Part shown: positions 1 through 6,946 of the stretch, piece by piece
Numbering within the stretch: the first letter of the stretch is position 1
How the letters are laid out: every line of letters starts with the position of its first letter
Assembly: GCA_020637195.1 (NCBI GenBank)
Contig: JACJWK010000043.1
Span: forward strand, 1 to 11,231
Length of the DNA: 11,231 nt
Source: Microthrixaceae bacterium
GTDB lineage: Bacteria > Actinomycetota > Acidimicrobiia > Acidimicrobiales > DATDAH01
Reading direction: 5' to 3'
The notes under the pieces: generated by a model
What the model was told of the DNA's origin: nothing
Seen by the model: only the letters and a program-made list of their open reading frames with translations
Database searches by the model: none
Program-made: the position numbers and the translations under genes

Positions 1-1
1 G

Positions 2-388
2 GTCGTCCTGGTCCCGCTGTCGCTGCTGCTCGGGTGGGACCCGCAGGCGACGTGGCCCGCGTTCGTGCTCGTCGCCGCGCTGGGCACCGTGGCCTTCGCG
101 GGCCTCGGGCTGCTCATGGCCGGCGCCCTGCGGGCCGAGATCACCCTGGCCCTCGCCAACGGCCTCTACCTGGTGCTGCTGCTCCTCGGCGGGATGATCT
201 TCCCGCTCGGCGAGCTGCCCGGGCCGCTCGAGGCCGTGGCCAAGGCCCTCCCCGCCGCCGCGCTCGCCGCCGGCGTGGACGGCACCGTCACCGCCGGCGC
301 CTCCGTGCCGGGCTGGGCCTGGGCCTCGCTCGTCGTGTGGGCGGTGGCGGCGCCGCTGGCCGCGGCGCTCACCTTCCGTTGGGAGTGA
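2..388 (+). CDS. ABC-2 type transporter permease, C-terminal part (5' end outside window)
   Basis: This is the last 128 codons of an open frame that enters from the left edge and ends at a TGA at 386-388. It reads as a hydrophobic protein with about three to four membrane helices. The stretch with LANGLYLV, then GGMIFPLGELP and a following KALPAAALAAGV, is typical of the C-terminal half of ABC-2 (DrrB/NodJ-like) permeases, where a helix ends in a 'P-L-x-x-L-P' loop. The partner ATPase would lie to the left, outside the window. The substrate cannot be told. From memory, mycobacteria also keep an ABC-2 permease gene beside the heme A synthase gene, so a role linked to oxidase or heme biogenesis is possible, but this is inference. 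The last 20 bp overlap the 3' end of the convergent ctaG gene. Confidence 0.75.
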   Translation, partial: VVLVPLSLLLGWDPQATWPAFVLVAALGTVAFAGLGLLMAGALRAEITLALANGLYLVLLLLGGMIFPLGELPGPLEAVAKALPAAALAAGVDGTVTAGASVPGWAWASLVVWAVAAPLAAALTFRWE

Positions 389-1277
389 CGGGAGGCTCGC
401 TCGGCGCCGGGTGCTCGTCGAACTGCGCCTCGACCTGGTCCCAGGTGAGCACCTCGCGCTCGCTCAACGCCCGGCCCGTGCGCTCGGCCCGCTCGTGGCG
501 CGCCGCCCACTGGAAGAACATCACGGTGATGATCCCCCACAGGTAGGCGCTGCCCCCGAGCTTCATGATGAGCCCGGCCATCTGCTGGTCGGCCAGCGCG
601 CTGATGCCCCAGAGCCGCTGCGGGTCGTCGTAGGCGCTGTAGATGATGGTGCCGCCGAGGGTGAGCCACGCCGCCGGCACGGTGGGCACGATGGACATGG
701 CGAACAGGTAGATCATCTGCCCGGGCAGCGACATGCGCAGCTCGGGGAACGGGCCGCACACGGGGGTCCACATCAGAAAGGCGCTGGCCACCACGAGGAC
801 GTGCACCAGGTAGTGGACGATGCCGTTGGACACCGAGAAGTTCACCACCGTCGGCCAGTGGGTGAAGATCACCACCGCGTTGAAGAGCACGGCGGCGATG
901 ACCGGGACGGTGAGCACCTTCACCCAGCGCCACAGCCGGCCCTCGCCGATGATGAGGCGGGCCAGCCAGGTCGGGGTGGCGAGCAGGAACAGCGGCGGCG
1001 CCACGTAGGCCAGCAGCGTGTGCTGGATCATGTGGAGGGAGTACAGGTAGTCCTCGGCGATGTCGTGCACCGGCCAGTCGGCCGCGACCCACAACGTGAC
1101 GAGGCCGGCGACGAAGAAGCCCTTCTGGCGTCGCGTGACGACCGGCTCGCCCTCGGGCACCACCTTGGGCCCGATCACCCGGGCGGCGTACCAGCCCAGC
1201 GCCACCAGCGAGCCGACGACGAACCACACCTCGGGGTGGGCCTGCCACCGCCAGGGGTCGAGGGCGGCGGTGATCAC
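369..1277 (-). CDS. ctaG: Cytochrome c oxidase assembly protein CtaG (caa3_CtaG family)
   Basis: This is a 302-residue integral membrane protein of the caa3_CtaG family (PF09678), which is needed for assembly of active caa3 oxidase and is thought to act in copper delivery to the Cu-B centre. Family signatures visible are SLHMIQHTLL (H82, H86), FTHWP (H140), VHYLVHVL (H155, H159), WTPVCGPFP (172-178 region) and LADQQMAGLIM (about 228-238). The histidines sit at helix ends, as expected for metal handling. About seven membrane segments can be counted, followed by a charged cytoplasmic tail (about 260-302). The start is GTG at 1277, supported by a GAGGGA ribosome site a few bases upstream. It is the last gene of the oxidase operon, 13 bp after the subunit IV gene. 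Its 3' end overlaps the convergent permease gene by 20 bp. Confidence 0.9.
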   Translation of the reverse strand: MITAALDPWRWQAHPEVWFVVGSLVALGWYAARVIGPKVVPEGEPVVTRRQKGFFVAGLVTLWVAADWPVHDIAEDYLYSLHMIQHTLLAYVAPPLFLLATPTWLARLIIGEGRLWRWVKVLTVPVIAAVLFNAVVIFTHWPTVVNFSVSNGIVHYLVHVLVVASAFLMWTPVCGPFPELRMSLPGQMIYLFAMSIVPTVPAAWLTLGGTIIYSAYDDPQRLWGISALADQQMAGLIMKLGGSAYLWGIITVMFFQWAARHERAERTGRALSEREVLTWDQVEAQFDEHPAPSEPPVTPNGR

Positions 1278-1290
1278 GACGGTCCCTCGA

Positions 1291-1641
1291 TCAGGCCCAG
1301 AACTCGAACATCGAGAGCACCGCGATGTACACCACGACCGCCATGGCCAGACCGGCCACGAACGTCCGGGTGAACAGCGGGCTGTCGAACTTCAGGTGCA
1401 TGAACCACATGATCACCAGCACGAACTTGGCGATCATCATCGCGATCAGCAGCGGCACCTCGAGCGGGCCGGTGTCGATGTAGTAGGTGGCCACCTCGGC
1501 CGCGGTGATCACGGCGAGGATGATGGCGATCTGGATGTACTTCCAGTCGCTGACGTGGGAGATGGCCTCGATGTCGGGCGGCGTCTCCGACTCCTCGTCG
1601 GTCGCGCCCACCTCGGCGTCGTTTCGGTCCGTGACGCTCAT
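1291..1641 (-). CDS. Cytochrome c oxidase subunit IV, prokaryotic type (COX4_pro)
   Basis: This 116-residue protein has an acidic soluble N-terminus (1-33) and three membrane helices (about 35-54, 62-82, 93-113). The second helix ends in the signature KFVLVIMWFMHLKFD, and the first contains the family glutamate (E49). This is the pattern of the small bacterial oxidase subunit IV (PF03626, CyoD/CtaF/CoxD-like), an accessory subunit that packs against subunits I and III and helps stability or Cu-B incorporation. The ATG at 1641 is chosen because it has a strong GAGGAG site five bases upstream that overlaps the ctaE stop region, and because a longer open frame continuing upstream is just the shadow of ctaE. 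It lies 8 bp after ctaE and 13 bp before ctaG, so it is co-transcribed with both. Confidence 0.88.
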   Translation of the reverse strand: MSVTDRNDAEVGATDEESETPPDIEAISHVSDWKYIQIAIILAVITAAEVATYYIDTGPLEVPLLIAMMIAKFVLVIMWFMHLKFDSPLFTRTFVAGLAMAVVVYIAVLSMFEFWA

Positions 1642-1649
1642 GGCGCTCC

Positions 1650-2282
1650 TCAGGTGATCAGGTAGACGATCGTGAAGATCAGGATCCACACGACGTCGAC
1701 GAAGTGCCAGTAGAGGCCCACGATCTCGACCGTCTCGGCCCGGTCCTGGCCCAGGCGACCCGACGCGGAGAGCGCGACCAACGACGCCAGCATGATGATG
1801 CCGACGGTGACGTGGACACCGTGGAAGCCGGTGAGGGTGTAGAAGGCCGACGCCGCCAGGTTGGTCGTGTAGCCCATGCCCTCCTTCACGAACGAGGTGA
1901 ACTCGTACACCTGGCCGGCGATGAAGGTGGCGCCGAGCAGCGCGGTGCCCACCAGCCACGTGCGGGCGCGCCGCAGGTCGCCCTGCACCTGCGAGCTGAC
2001 CGCCAGCACCATGGTGAGCGAGCTCATCAACAGCACGAACGAGCTGACCGAGGTGAAGGGGATGTCGTAGAGGTCCTTCGGCAGCGGGCCCTCGACGGCA
2101 CGGTCCTGGTAGAGCAGGTAGGTCGTGATGAGGCCGCCGAACAGGAGGCACTCCGAGCCCAGGAACACCCACATGCCCAACTTCTCGTTGGTGTAGCCGG
2201 TGTTGGTGGCGTGGTGCCCCGAGCCCACCTCGGCGGCGAAGGCCTCGCCGAGGGTGACGTCGTGGGTGGCGGTGTCAGCCAA
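1650..2282 (-). CDS. ctaE: Cytochrome c oxidase subunit III (short five-helix form)
   Basis: This is a 210-residue subunit III of an A-type heme-copper oxidase (COX3, PF00510). It is the short bacterial form with five membrane helices, lacking the first two helices of the mitochondrial type. Diagnostic motifs are KLGMWVFLGSECLLFGG (E44), GQVYEF (E127), GFHGVHVTVG (H154, H157) and YWHFVDVVWI near the C-terminus. Subunit III stabilises subunit I and supports proton uptake through the D channel. The start is a TTG at 2282: a perfect GAGGAGG lies six bases upstream, the next Met is only at residue 37, and the frame overlaps the ctaD stop by 8 bp (TTGGCTGA), implying translational coupling. The motifs here make a useful contrast with the degenerate paralogue at 6341-6946. 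Confidence 0.95.
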   Translation of the reverse strand: MADTATHDVTLGEAFAAEVGSGHHATNTGYTNEKLGMWVFLGSECLLFGGLITTYLLYQDRAVEGPLPKDLYDIPFTSVSSFVLLMSSLTMVLAVSSQVQGDLRRARTWLVGTALLGATFIAGQVYEFTSFVKEGMGYTTNLAASAFYTLTGFHGVHVTVGIIMLASLVALSASGRLGQDRAETVEIVGLYWHFVDVVWILIFTIVYLIT

Positions 2283-4290
2283 CGGGGGCCTCCTCGGGCA
2301 CGTCCACCGGCTCGTCCGCGGCGACGGCGTCGTCCCCGCTCGGGTCGTGGTCGTCGTGGTCGTCGTGGCCGTGCGGGTTCTCGTCGTCGTCGGCCGGCTC
2401 GAGGGCCCAGCCGTAGATGCCGGCGATCACCAGGACGCCGCCGAGGGCGGCCCACCACAGGCTGTAGATGAGGCCGTAGCCGATGAAGGGCAGGCCGGCG
2501 GACAAGACGATGGGCCAGTACGAGGGCGACGGCAGGTGGATGCCCGTGGCGCCCGGCTTCTGGCACACCTCGTCGGCCGAGTGCAGCCGCACGACCTTGC
2601 CGTTCTCGTCCTCGCCGTACTTGCGGGTCCAGAACTCGTCCCGGCTCGTGACGACGGGGATCTCGTCGAAGTTGTACTCGGGCACCGGCGAGGGGATCAT
2701 CCACTCGAGGCTGCGCGAGTCCCAGGGGTCGGGGCCGACGGCGGGCTGGCCCTTCGCCTTGCGGCGGCTGGTCCACACGTTGGCCATGAAGAGCAGGATC
2801 GACACCGCGATGAGGAAGGCGCCGACGGTGGACACGAAGTTCCACATGTTGAAGCCGAGGCCGTCGTCGTAGGTGTAGATCCGTCGCGACATGCCCTGGA
2901 GGCCCAGGATGTGCATGGGCCCGAACGTCAGGTTGAAGCCGATGAGCATCAGCCAGAAGTGGGCCTTGCCGAGGCGCTCGCCGAGGAAGTGCCCGTACAC
3001 CTTCGGCCACCAGAAGTAGAAGCCGGCGAACAGGCCCATGAGGGCGCCGCCGAACAGCACGTAGTGGAAGTGGGCGACGATGTAGTAGGTGTCGGTCTGC
3101 TGGGTGTCGGAGGGGGCCACCGAGTGGGTGACGCCCGACAGGCCGCCGACGGTGAACATCGCCACCAACCCGACGGCGAACAGCATGGGGGTGGTGAAGG
3201 TCAACTTGCCGCCCCACATGGTGGCCAGCCAGTTGAGGATCTTCACGCCGGTGGGCACCGCGATGAACATGGTGGACAGCGAGAACGCGGCCACCGAGAT
3301 GGGGCCGATGCCCGAGGCGAACATGTGGTGGGCCCACACGCCCCAGCCCATGAAGCCGATGGCGATGCCCGAGAACACCATGAACGGGTAGCCGAAGATG
3401 GGCTTGCGGGAGAAGACCGGGATGACCTCGGACACGATGCCGAACGAGGGCAGGATGAGGATGTACACCTCGGGGTGGCCGAAGATCCAGAAGAGGTTCT
3501 CCCACAGCAGCGGGTCGGCGCCGGCCTCGGGGTTGAAGAACTGGGCGTCGTAGAGGCGCTCGAAGAGCAACAGGATCAGGGCCAGGGTGATCACCGGCAG
3601 GGCGAACACCAACAGCACCTGGACCACGAGCACCATCCAGGTGAAGACCGGCATGCGCATGAGGGTCATGCCCGGCGCCCGCATGTTGAGAACGGTGACC
3701 GTGAGGTTGATCGAGCTCACCAGGGACGCGATGCCGGTGATCAACAGGCCGAGGGTGAAGAAGTCGAGCCCGTGCGACGGCGAGAACACCACGCCGGTGT
3801 TGGGCGAGTAGGCGAACCAGCCACCGTCGGCGGCGCCGCCGAGGAACCAGCTGGTGTTCAAGAAGATGCCGCCGAACAAGAAGCACCAGAAGCTGAACGC
3901 GTTCATCCGGGGGAAGGCGACGTCCCGGGCGCCGATCTGCAGCGGCAGCAGGTAGTTCGCGAAGGCGGCCGCCATCGGCATGATCACCAGGAAGACCATG
4001 GTGACACCGTGCATCGTGTACACCTGGTTGTAGAGCTCGGCGCTCACCACGCTGTTGTCGGGCACCGCCAGCTGGGTGCGGATGACCAGCGCCTCGAGCC
4101 CGCCGACCAGGAAGAAGAAGAAGGCGGCGTAGCCGTACATGATGCCGATCTTCTTGTGATCGACGGTGGTGACCCAGCTCCGCCACCCCTCGGTGGCGGT
4201 CGGGCGGCGGAAGACGCCGAGCGGCTCGTGGTCGACGGTGACCTCGTCGCCGGTGGTCAGCGCAAGGGGGCGTTCCTCGGTAAGGGCCAT
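2275..4290 (-). CDS. ctaD: Cytochrome c oxidase subunit I (catalytic, type A1), with C-terminal extension
   Basis: This 671-residue catalytic subunit of the caa3/aa3 oxidase reduces O2 to water and pumps protons. All ligands are visible: low-spin heme a H94 (YTMHG) and H409, heme a3 H407 (AHFHY), and Cu-B H272 (GHPEVY), H321 and H322, with Y276 as the cross-linked tyrosine. D-channel D123 (GARDVAFPR) and E274 are present, as is K-channel K350 (PTGVKI). The propionate-binding arginines are R469 and R470 (GMSRR). These mark a type A1 enzyme. Twelve core helices are followed by the conserved DPWDSRSLEW segment (521-530), a further two-helix hairpin at about 590-630, and a His/Asp-rich acidic tail (638-655). 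The start ATG at 4290 has an AGGAAG site overlapping the ctaC stop. It follows ctaC by 7 bp and overlaps ctaE by 8 bp. Confidence 0.97.
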   Translation of the reverse strand: MALTEERPLALTTGDEVTVDHEPLGVFRRPTATEGWRSWVTTVDHKKIGIMYGYAAFFFFLVGGLEALVIRTQLAVPDNSVVSAELYNQVYTMHGVTMVFLVIMPMAAAFANYLLPLQIGARDVAFPRMNAFSFWCFLFGGIFLNTSWFLGGAADGGWFAYSPNTGVVFSPSHGLDFFTLGLLITGIASLVSSINLTVTVLNMRAPGMTLMRMPVFTWMVLVVQVLLVFALPVITLALILLLFERLYDAQFFNPEAGADPLLWENLFWIFGHPEVYILILPSFGIVSEVIPVFSRKPIFGYPFMVFSGIAIGFMGWGVWAHHMFASGIGPISVAAFSLSTMFIAVPTGVKILNWLATMWGGKLTFTTPMLFAVGLVAMFTVGGLSGVTHSVAPSDTQQTDTYYIVAHFHYVLFGGALMGLFAGFYFWWPKVYGHFLGERLGKAHFWLMLIGFNLTFGPMHILGLQGMSRRIYTYDDGLGFNMWNFVSTVGAFLIAVSILLFMANVWTSRRKAKGQPAVGPDPWDSRSLEWMIPSPVPEYNFDEIPVVTSRDEFWTRKYGEDENGKVVRLHSADEVCQKPGATGIHLPSPSYWPIVLSAGLPFIGYGLIYSLWWAALGGVLVIAGIYGWALEPADDDENPHGHDDHDDHDPSGDDAVAADEPVDVPEEAPVG
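2289..2295 (-). promoter_or_regulatory. Strong ribosome binding site for ctaE (fixes a TTG start)
   Basis: GAGGAGG on the minus strand lies six bases before the TTG at 2282, inside the last codons of ctaD. It is the best ribosome site in the operon and decides in favour of the TTG start over a Met 36 codons later. Confidence 0.7.
2347..2369 (-). repeat. Short 9-bp tandem repeat encoding His-Asp-Asp units
   Basis: Near the 3' end of ctaD the + strand carries repeated GTCGTGGTC units (about two and a half copies), read on the minus strand as HDDHDDHD (residues 642-649). It is a small coding repeat within the acidic C-terminal tail of subunit I, not a separate element. Confidence 0.6.
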
Positions 4291-4297
4291 CTGCTTC

Positions 4298-5494
4298 CTA
4301 CTTGAGGGTCTCGAGGTAGGCGACCAGGAGGTCGATCTGCTGCTCGGTCAGGTTGAGGTTGGGCATGCCCCGCCCGTACTGGCTGAACTCGGTGGGGTCG
4401 GGGGCCATCGGCTTCTCCGCCGGCGGGTTGCGGAGCCACGCCTCGAGCTGGTTGCGGTTGAAGGTGCCCTGCTCGGGGAGGTCGTTGTAGGGGATCCCGC
4501 CGAGGTCGTACGGGTCGCCCTCGTTGGCCTCGTCGTAGAGCTCGAAGATGCCGCCGGCGAAGGTGCTGCGGGTCATGAGGTGGGTGAGGTTGGGGGCGGC
4601 GCCCGACACCTGGGCGGCGAACTCGACCTCGTCGACCCCGTCGATCTGGTGGCAGGTGACGCACTGGCCCTGGAAGATCTCGAGCCCGGCGGCGGCGTCG
4701 GCGTCGGTCGGCGTCTCGGCGTCTCGCTGCTGGTTCTCGATCCACGCGTCGTAGTCGGCGCGCTCGAGCGCGACCACCCGCATCTGCATCCGGGCGTGCG
4801 ACAGGCCGCAGAACTCGGTGCACTGGCCCCGGTAGATGCCGGGGTCGTCGGCCTGGATGGTGAGGTGGTGCGTGCGGCCGGGCACGGCGTCCTTCTTGCC
4901 GTTGAGGGCCGGGATCCAGAACGAGTGGATGACGTCGCGGGAGCGGATGTTGACCACGACCGGCTCGCCCGCGGGGATGACCATCTCGTTGGCCGTGACG
5001 ATGTCCGCGGTGCCGTCCTGGTCGACGTCGTACTCGAAGCCCCACCACCACTGCTGGCCGTAGACGTCGACCTCGAGGGCGTCGTCGGGGGCGTCGGCGA
5101 GGTCGAAGATGGTGACGACCGTGCCCACGGCCACGAAGGCCAGGATGAGCGCGGGCAGCAGGGTCCAGCCGAGCTCGAGCCCGAGGGCGCCGTGGGTCTG
5201 GGGGGGCAGGTCGTCGTCGTCGGGCTTGGCCCGGAACTTGACGACGATGAACACGATCGCGGCCAGCACGAGGATGCCGATGATCACGGCGACGCCGAAG
5301 ACCGGGATCTGGAGGTCGTTGATGATCTGCGACTCGCTGCCGTCGCCCTGGAAGATGTCGAGGGGGGCGTCGGCGGCGCAGCCGGTGGCCAGCAGGGTGA
5401 CCCCCAACAGCAGGGCGCCCGTGACGAGCGACGGGAGGCGGCGGCGGGGCGCGGGCACGTTCGGAGCTTGGCCGACGCGAGGGTGGGTGCTCAA
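4298..5494 (-). CDS. ctaC: Cytochrome c oxidase subunit II with fused cytochrome c domain (caa3 type), lipoprotein
   Basis: This 398-residue electron-entry subunit has an N-terminal signal sequence ending in LLATGC (C39), suggesting lipid attachment, though Ala at -3 is not the commonest lipobox. Two membrane helices follow (about 64-86 and 108-130), then the Cu-A cupredoxin domain. Aromatic residues QQWWWGFEY (147-155) lie on the electron path. The Cu-A ligands are all present: H190 (VIHSFW), C225, E227 and C229 (CTEFC), H233 and M236. A C-terminal class I cytochrome c domain (about 265-398) carries CVTCH (C278, C281, H282), with M377 (RGMPNL) the likely axial Met. This makes the enzyme caa3-type. 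The start is taken as TTG at 5494, which overlaps the upstream stop as TTGA and has a GAGG seven bases upstream. A GTG at codon 13 is a weaker alternative without a visible ribosome site. Confidence 0.93.
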   Translation of the reverse strand: MSTHPRVGQAPNVPAPRRRLPSLVTGALLLGVTLLATGCAADAPLDIFQGDGSESQIINDLQIPVFGVAVIIGILVLAAIVFIVVKFRAKPDDDDLPPQTHGALGLELGWTLLPALILAFVAVGTVVTIFDLADAPDDALEVDVYGQQWWWGFEYDVDQDGTADIVTANEMVIPAGEPVVVNIRSRDVIHSFWIPALNGKKDAVPGRTHHLTIQADDPGIYRGQCTEFCGLSHARMQMRVVALERADYDAWIENQQRDAETPTDADAAAGLEIFQGQCVTCHQIDGVDEVEFAAQVSGAAPNLTHLMTRSTFAGGIFELYDEANEGDPYDLGGIPYNDLPEQGTFNRNQLEAWLRNPPAEKPMAPDPTEFSQYGRGMPNLNLTEQQIDLLVAYLETLK

Positions 5495-6327
5495 TTCGAG
5501 GCCTCGGTGGTCGTGGTGGATTCGGGCCGCTCGGGCGGGAGCTCGCCGCCGACCGGCGGCTGCTCGTACTCGGTGTCCTCGTGGTGCTCCTCGAAGTCGC
5601 GGGTGCCCACCGAGGCGGCGGTGATGCCACCGACGAGCACGGCGATGCCGCCGAGCAGGAGCAGGGCGGCGATGAGGTTGGCGCTGAGGCGGGGCCGGGT
5701 GGCGATGAGGGTGGCCACGCCCAGCACGAGGAGCGCCACGACGATGGCCAGGCCGGTGGAGCCCGACTTGGGGGTGGCGAGCAGCACCCGGGAGAACAGC
5801 ACCACGAGCAGGGCGATGCACAGCAGCGCCCCGACCGGGATCTCGACGGGGAGCATGATGCGGTTGCGGATCTCGCGGTTGACCTCGGGATCGCCGGTGC
5901 GGCGGTCCGCCCAGTTCCGGATGCCCCACTCGATCACGACGATGCCGAGGCCGATCGCCCCCGCCACGAACAGGGGCGAGCCCACCACCAGGCCGATGGC
6001 CATGGCCCCGAGGGAGAAGGCGGCCACGATGGGCCAGAAGTTGGTGCGGTTGATCGACTCGGCCGGGGGCACGTGGTCGAGGTGGACCACCTGCGCCTCG
6101 GCCTCGGGGTCGGCGTCGCGCAGGGCGACGGTGAAGAACCCGAGGAAGGCCGACACCGCGGCCGCGCCCAGCAGCACCGCGTAGCCCAGGTGCTCGCCGA
6201 CGCTCTCCTTGTAGCCGAGCGAGAACACGCCGAACACGTGCCCACCGGTGCTGAGCCCGTAGACGATGGCGCCGACGTAGGCGAGCGCGGCGAAGCCGAA
6301 GAAGAACCGCGATCCCTTGGTGATCAT
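5491..6327 (-). CDS. Multi-pass membrane protein resembling actinobacterial oxidase subunit IV (CtaF-like), with C-terminal extension
   Basis: This 278-residue protein has about seven predicted membrane segments (roughly 7-26, 47-67, 98-118, 119-137, 160-182, 190-210, 215-235) and an acidic, Thr-rich C-terminal tail (about 243-278). The N-terminal half resembles the arrangement of the actinobacterial subunit IV CtaF (PF12270-like): an early helix, a second helix, then FWPIVAAFSLGAMAIGL (97-113) leading into a helix that ends in EWGIRNW. That family is normally only about 130-150 residues, so the three extra helices here would be an extension. I am unsure of the family and draw this from pattern only. 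It overlaps ctaC by 4 bp and follows the subunit III paralogue by 13 bp, with a GGGAG site before its ATG. This indicates an oxidase structural or accessory role. No metal-binding motif is evident. Confidence 0.6.
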   Translation of the reverse strand: MITKGSRFFFGFAALAYVGAIVYGLSTGGHVFGVFSLGYKESVGEHLGYAVLLGAAAVSAFLGFFTVALRDADPEAEAQVVHLDHVPPAESINRTNFWPIVAAFSLGAMAIGLVVGSPLFVAGAIGLGIVVIEWGIRNWADRRTGDPEVNREIRNRIMLPVEIPVGALLCIALLVVLFSRVLLATPKSGSTGLAIVVALLVLGVATLIATRPRLSANLIAALLLLGGIAVLVGGITAASVGTRDFEEHHEDTEYEQPPVGGELPPERPESTTTTEASN

Positions 6328-6340
6328 GCTCCCGACGCTC

Positions 6341-6946
6341 CTACTTGGTGATGAAGACGATGTACCAGATGAGCGAGTACACCGCGACGGTGCCGTACCA
6401 GAGCAGCGCCGCCGAGCTCAGCCCCTCCCGGTCGGTGGGGGTGTACTCGCCACCGAGCGCCCGCAGGGCGACCAGCCCCAGGTAGAGCAGCGCGGCGACG
6501 GTGAGGACGAGGTGGGCGCCCGAGATGGCGTAGATCAGCACGCCCACGACGCTGTCGGCCACGACCAGGCCCATCTGGCTGTAGAGGTAGGCCGTGGAGT
6601 TGGCGAACGCCGCACCCAACAAGATGGTGATGGCCAGGGCCACGTAGGCGTTGGTCCGGTCGCGGTTGCCGATGGCGTAGATGGCCCACTGCATCGTGAC
6701 CACCGACATCAACAGCGTGGCCATGGCCACGTTCGGCGGGGTGAGCGGGATGGTGACGCCCTCGGGGAGCCACGTGCCCCCGCCGGCGATGGCCTCGGCC
6801 CGCACCTTGACGTAGATGCCGAGCAGGCCCATGAAGGACATGGCGACGGCGGCGACGGCGAAGGCCGTGCCCACGAGCAGCACGCGCGGGCGGCGGGGCT
6901 GGGGCGGCGGGGCCAGCGCGGGCACGGGGCGGGTGGCGACGGCCAT
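6341..6946 (-). CDS. Divergent cytochrome c oxidase subunit III paralogue lacking the hallmark Glu and His
   Basis: This 201-residue membrane protein has about five helices. It aligns by eye to the C-terminal part of COX3 (PF00510): ATLLMSVVTMQWAIYAI (76-92), GNRDR (93-97), an AITILLGAAFANSTAYLY helix (105-122), then ISGAHLVLTVAALLYLG. In the genuine CtaE of this operon the matching positions read GQVYEF and GFHGVHV. Here they read STAYLY and SGAHLVL, so the conserved Glu and the second His are lost. The ATG at 6946 shares one base with the stop of the subunit I paralogue (TGATG) and is preceded by GAGGAAGG six bases upstream, giving strong coupling. It likely partners the neighbouring degenerate subunit I as a structural pair. 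The frame is intact, so decay is unlikely. Confidence 0.75.
   Translation of the reverse strand: MAVATRPVPALAPPPQPRRPRVLLVGTAFAVAAVAMSFMGLLGIYVKVRAEAIAGGGTWLPEGVTIPLTPPNVAMATLLMSVVTMQWAIYAIGNRDRTNAYVALAITILLGAAFANSTAYLYSQMGLVVADSVVGVLIYAISGAHLVLTVAALLYLGLVALRALGGEYTPTDREGLSSAALLWYGTVAVYSLIWYIVFITK

Noticed and set aside
1291..2172. A single 293-residue protein covering subunit IV
   Set aside because: The upstream half is an out-of-frame reading of ctaE. A good ribosome site and ATG at 1641 define the real 116-residue gene.
2341..2400. Repeated GTCGTGGTC units as a possible CRISPR or iteron array
   Set aside because: The units are short, in frame within ctaD and encode a His/Asp tail. There are no spacers or longer direct repeats.
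2200..4305. A 701-codon plus-strand open frame opposite ctaD, and similar long frames at 4166-6184 and 7084-9669
   Set aside because: They are antisense shadows produced by GC-rich codons of real genes. The products are low-complexity, rich in Gly, Arg, Asp, Glu and His, and match no fold, while the opposite strand encodes clear oxidase and heme synthesis proteins.
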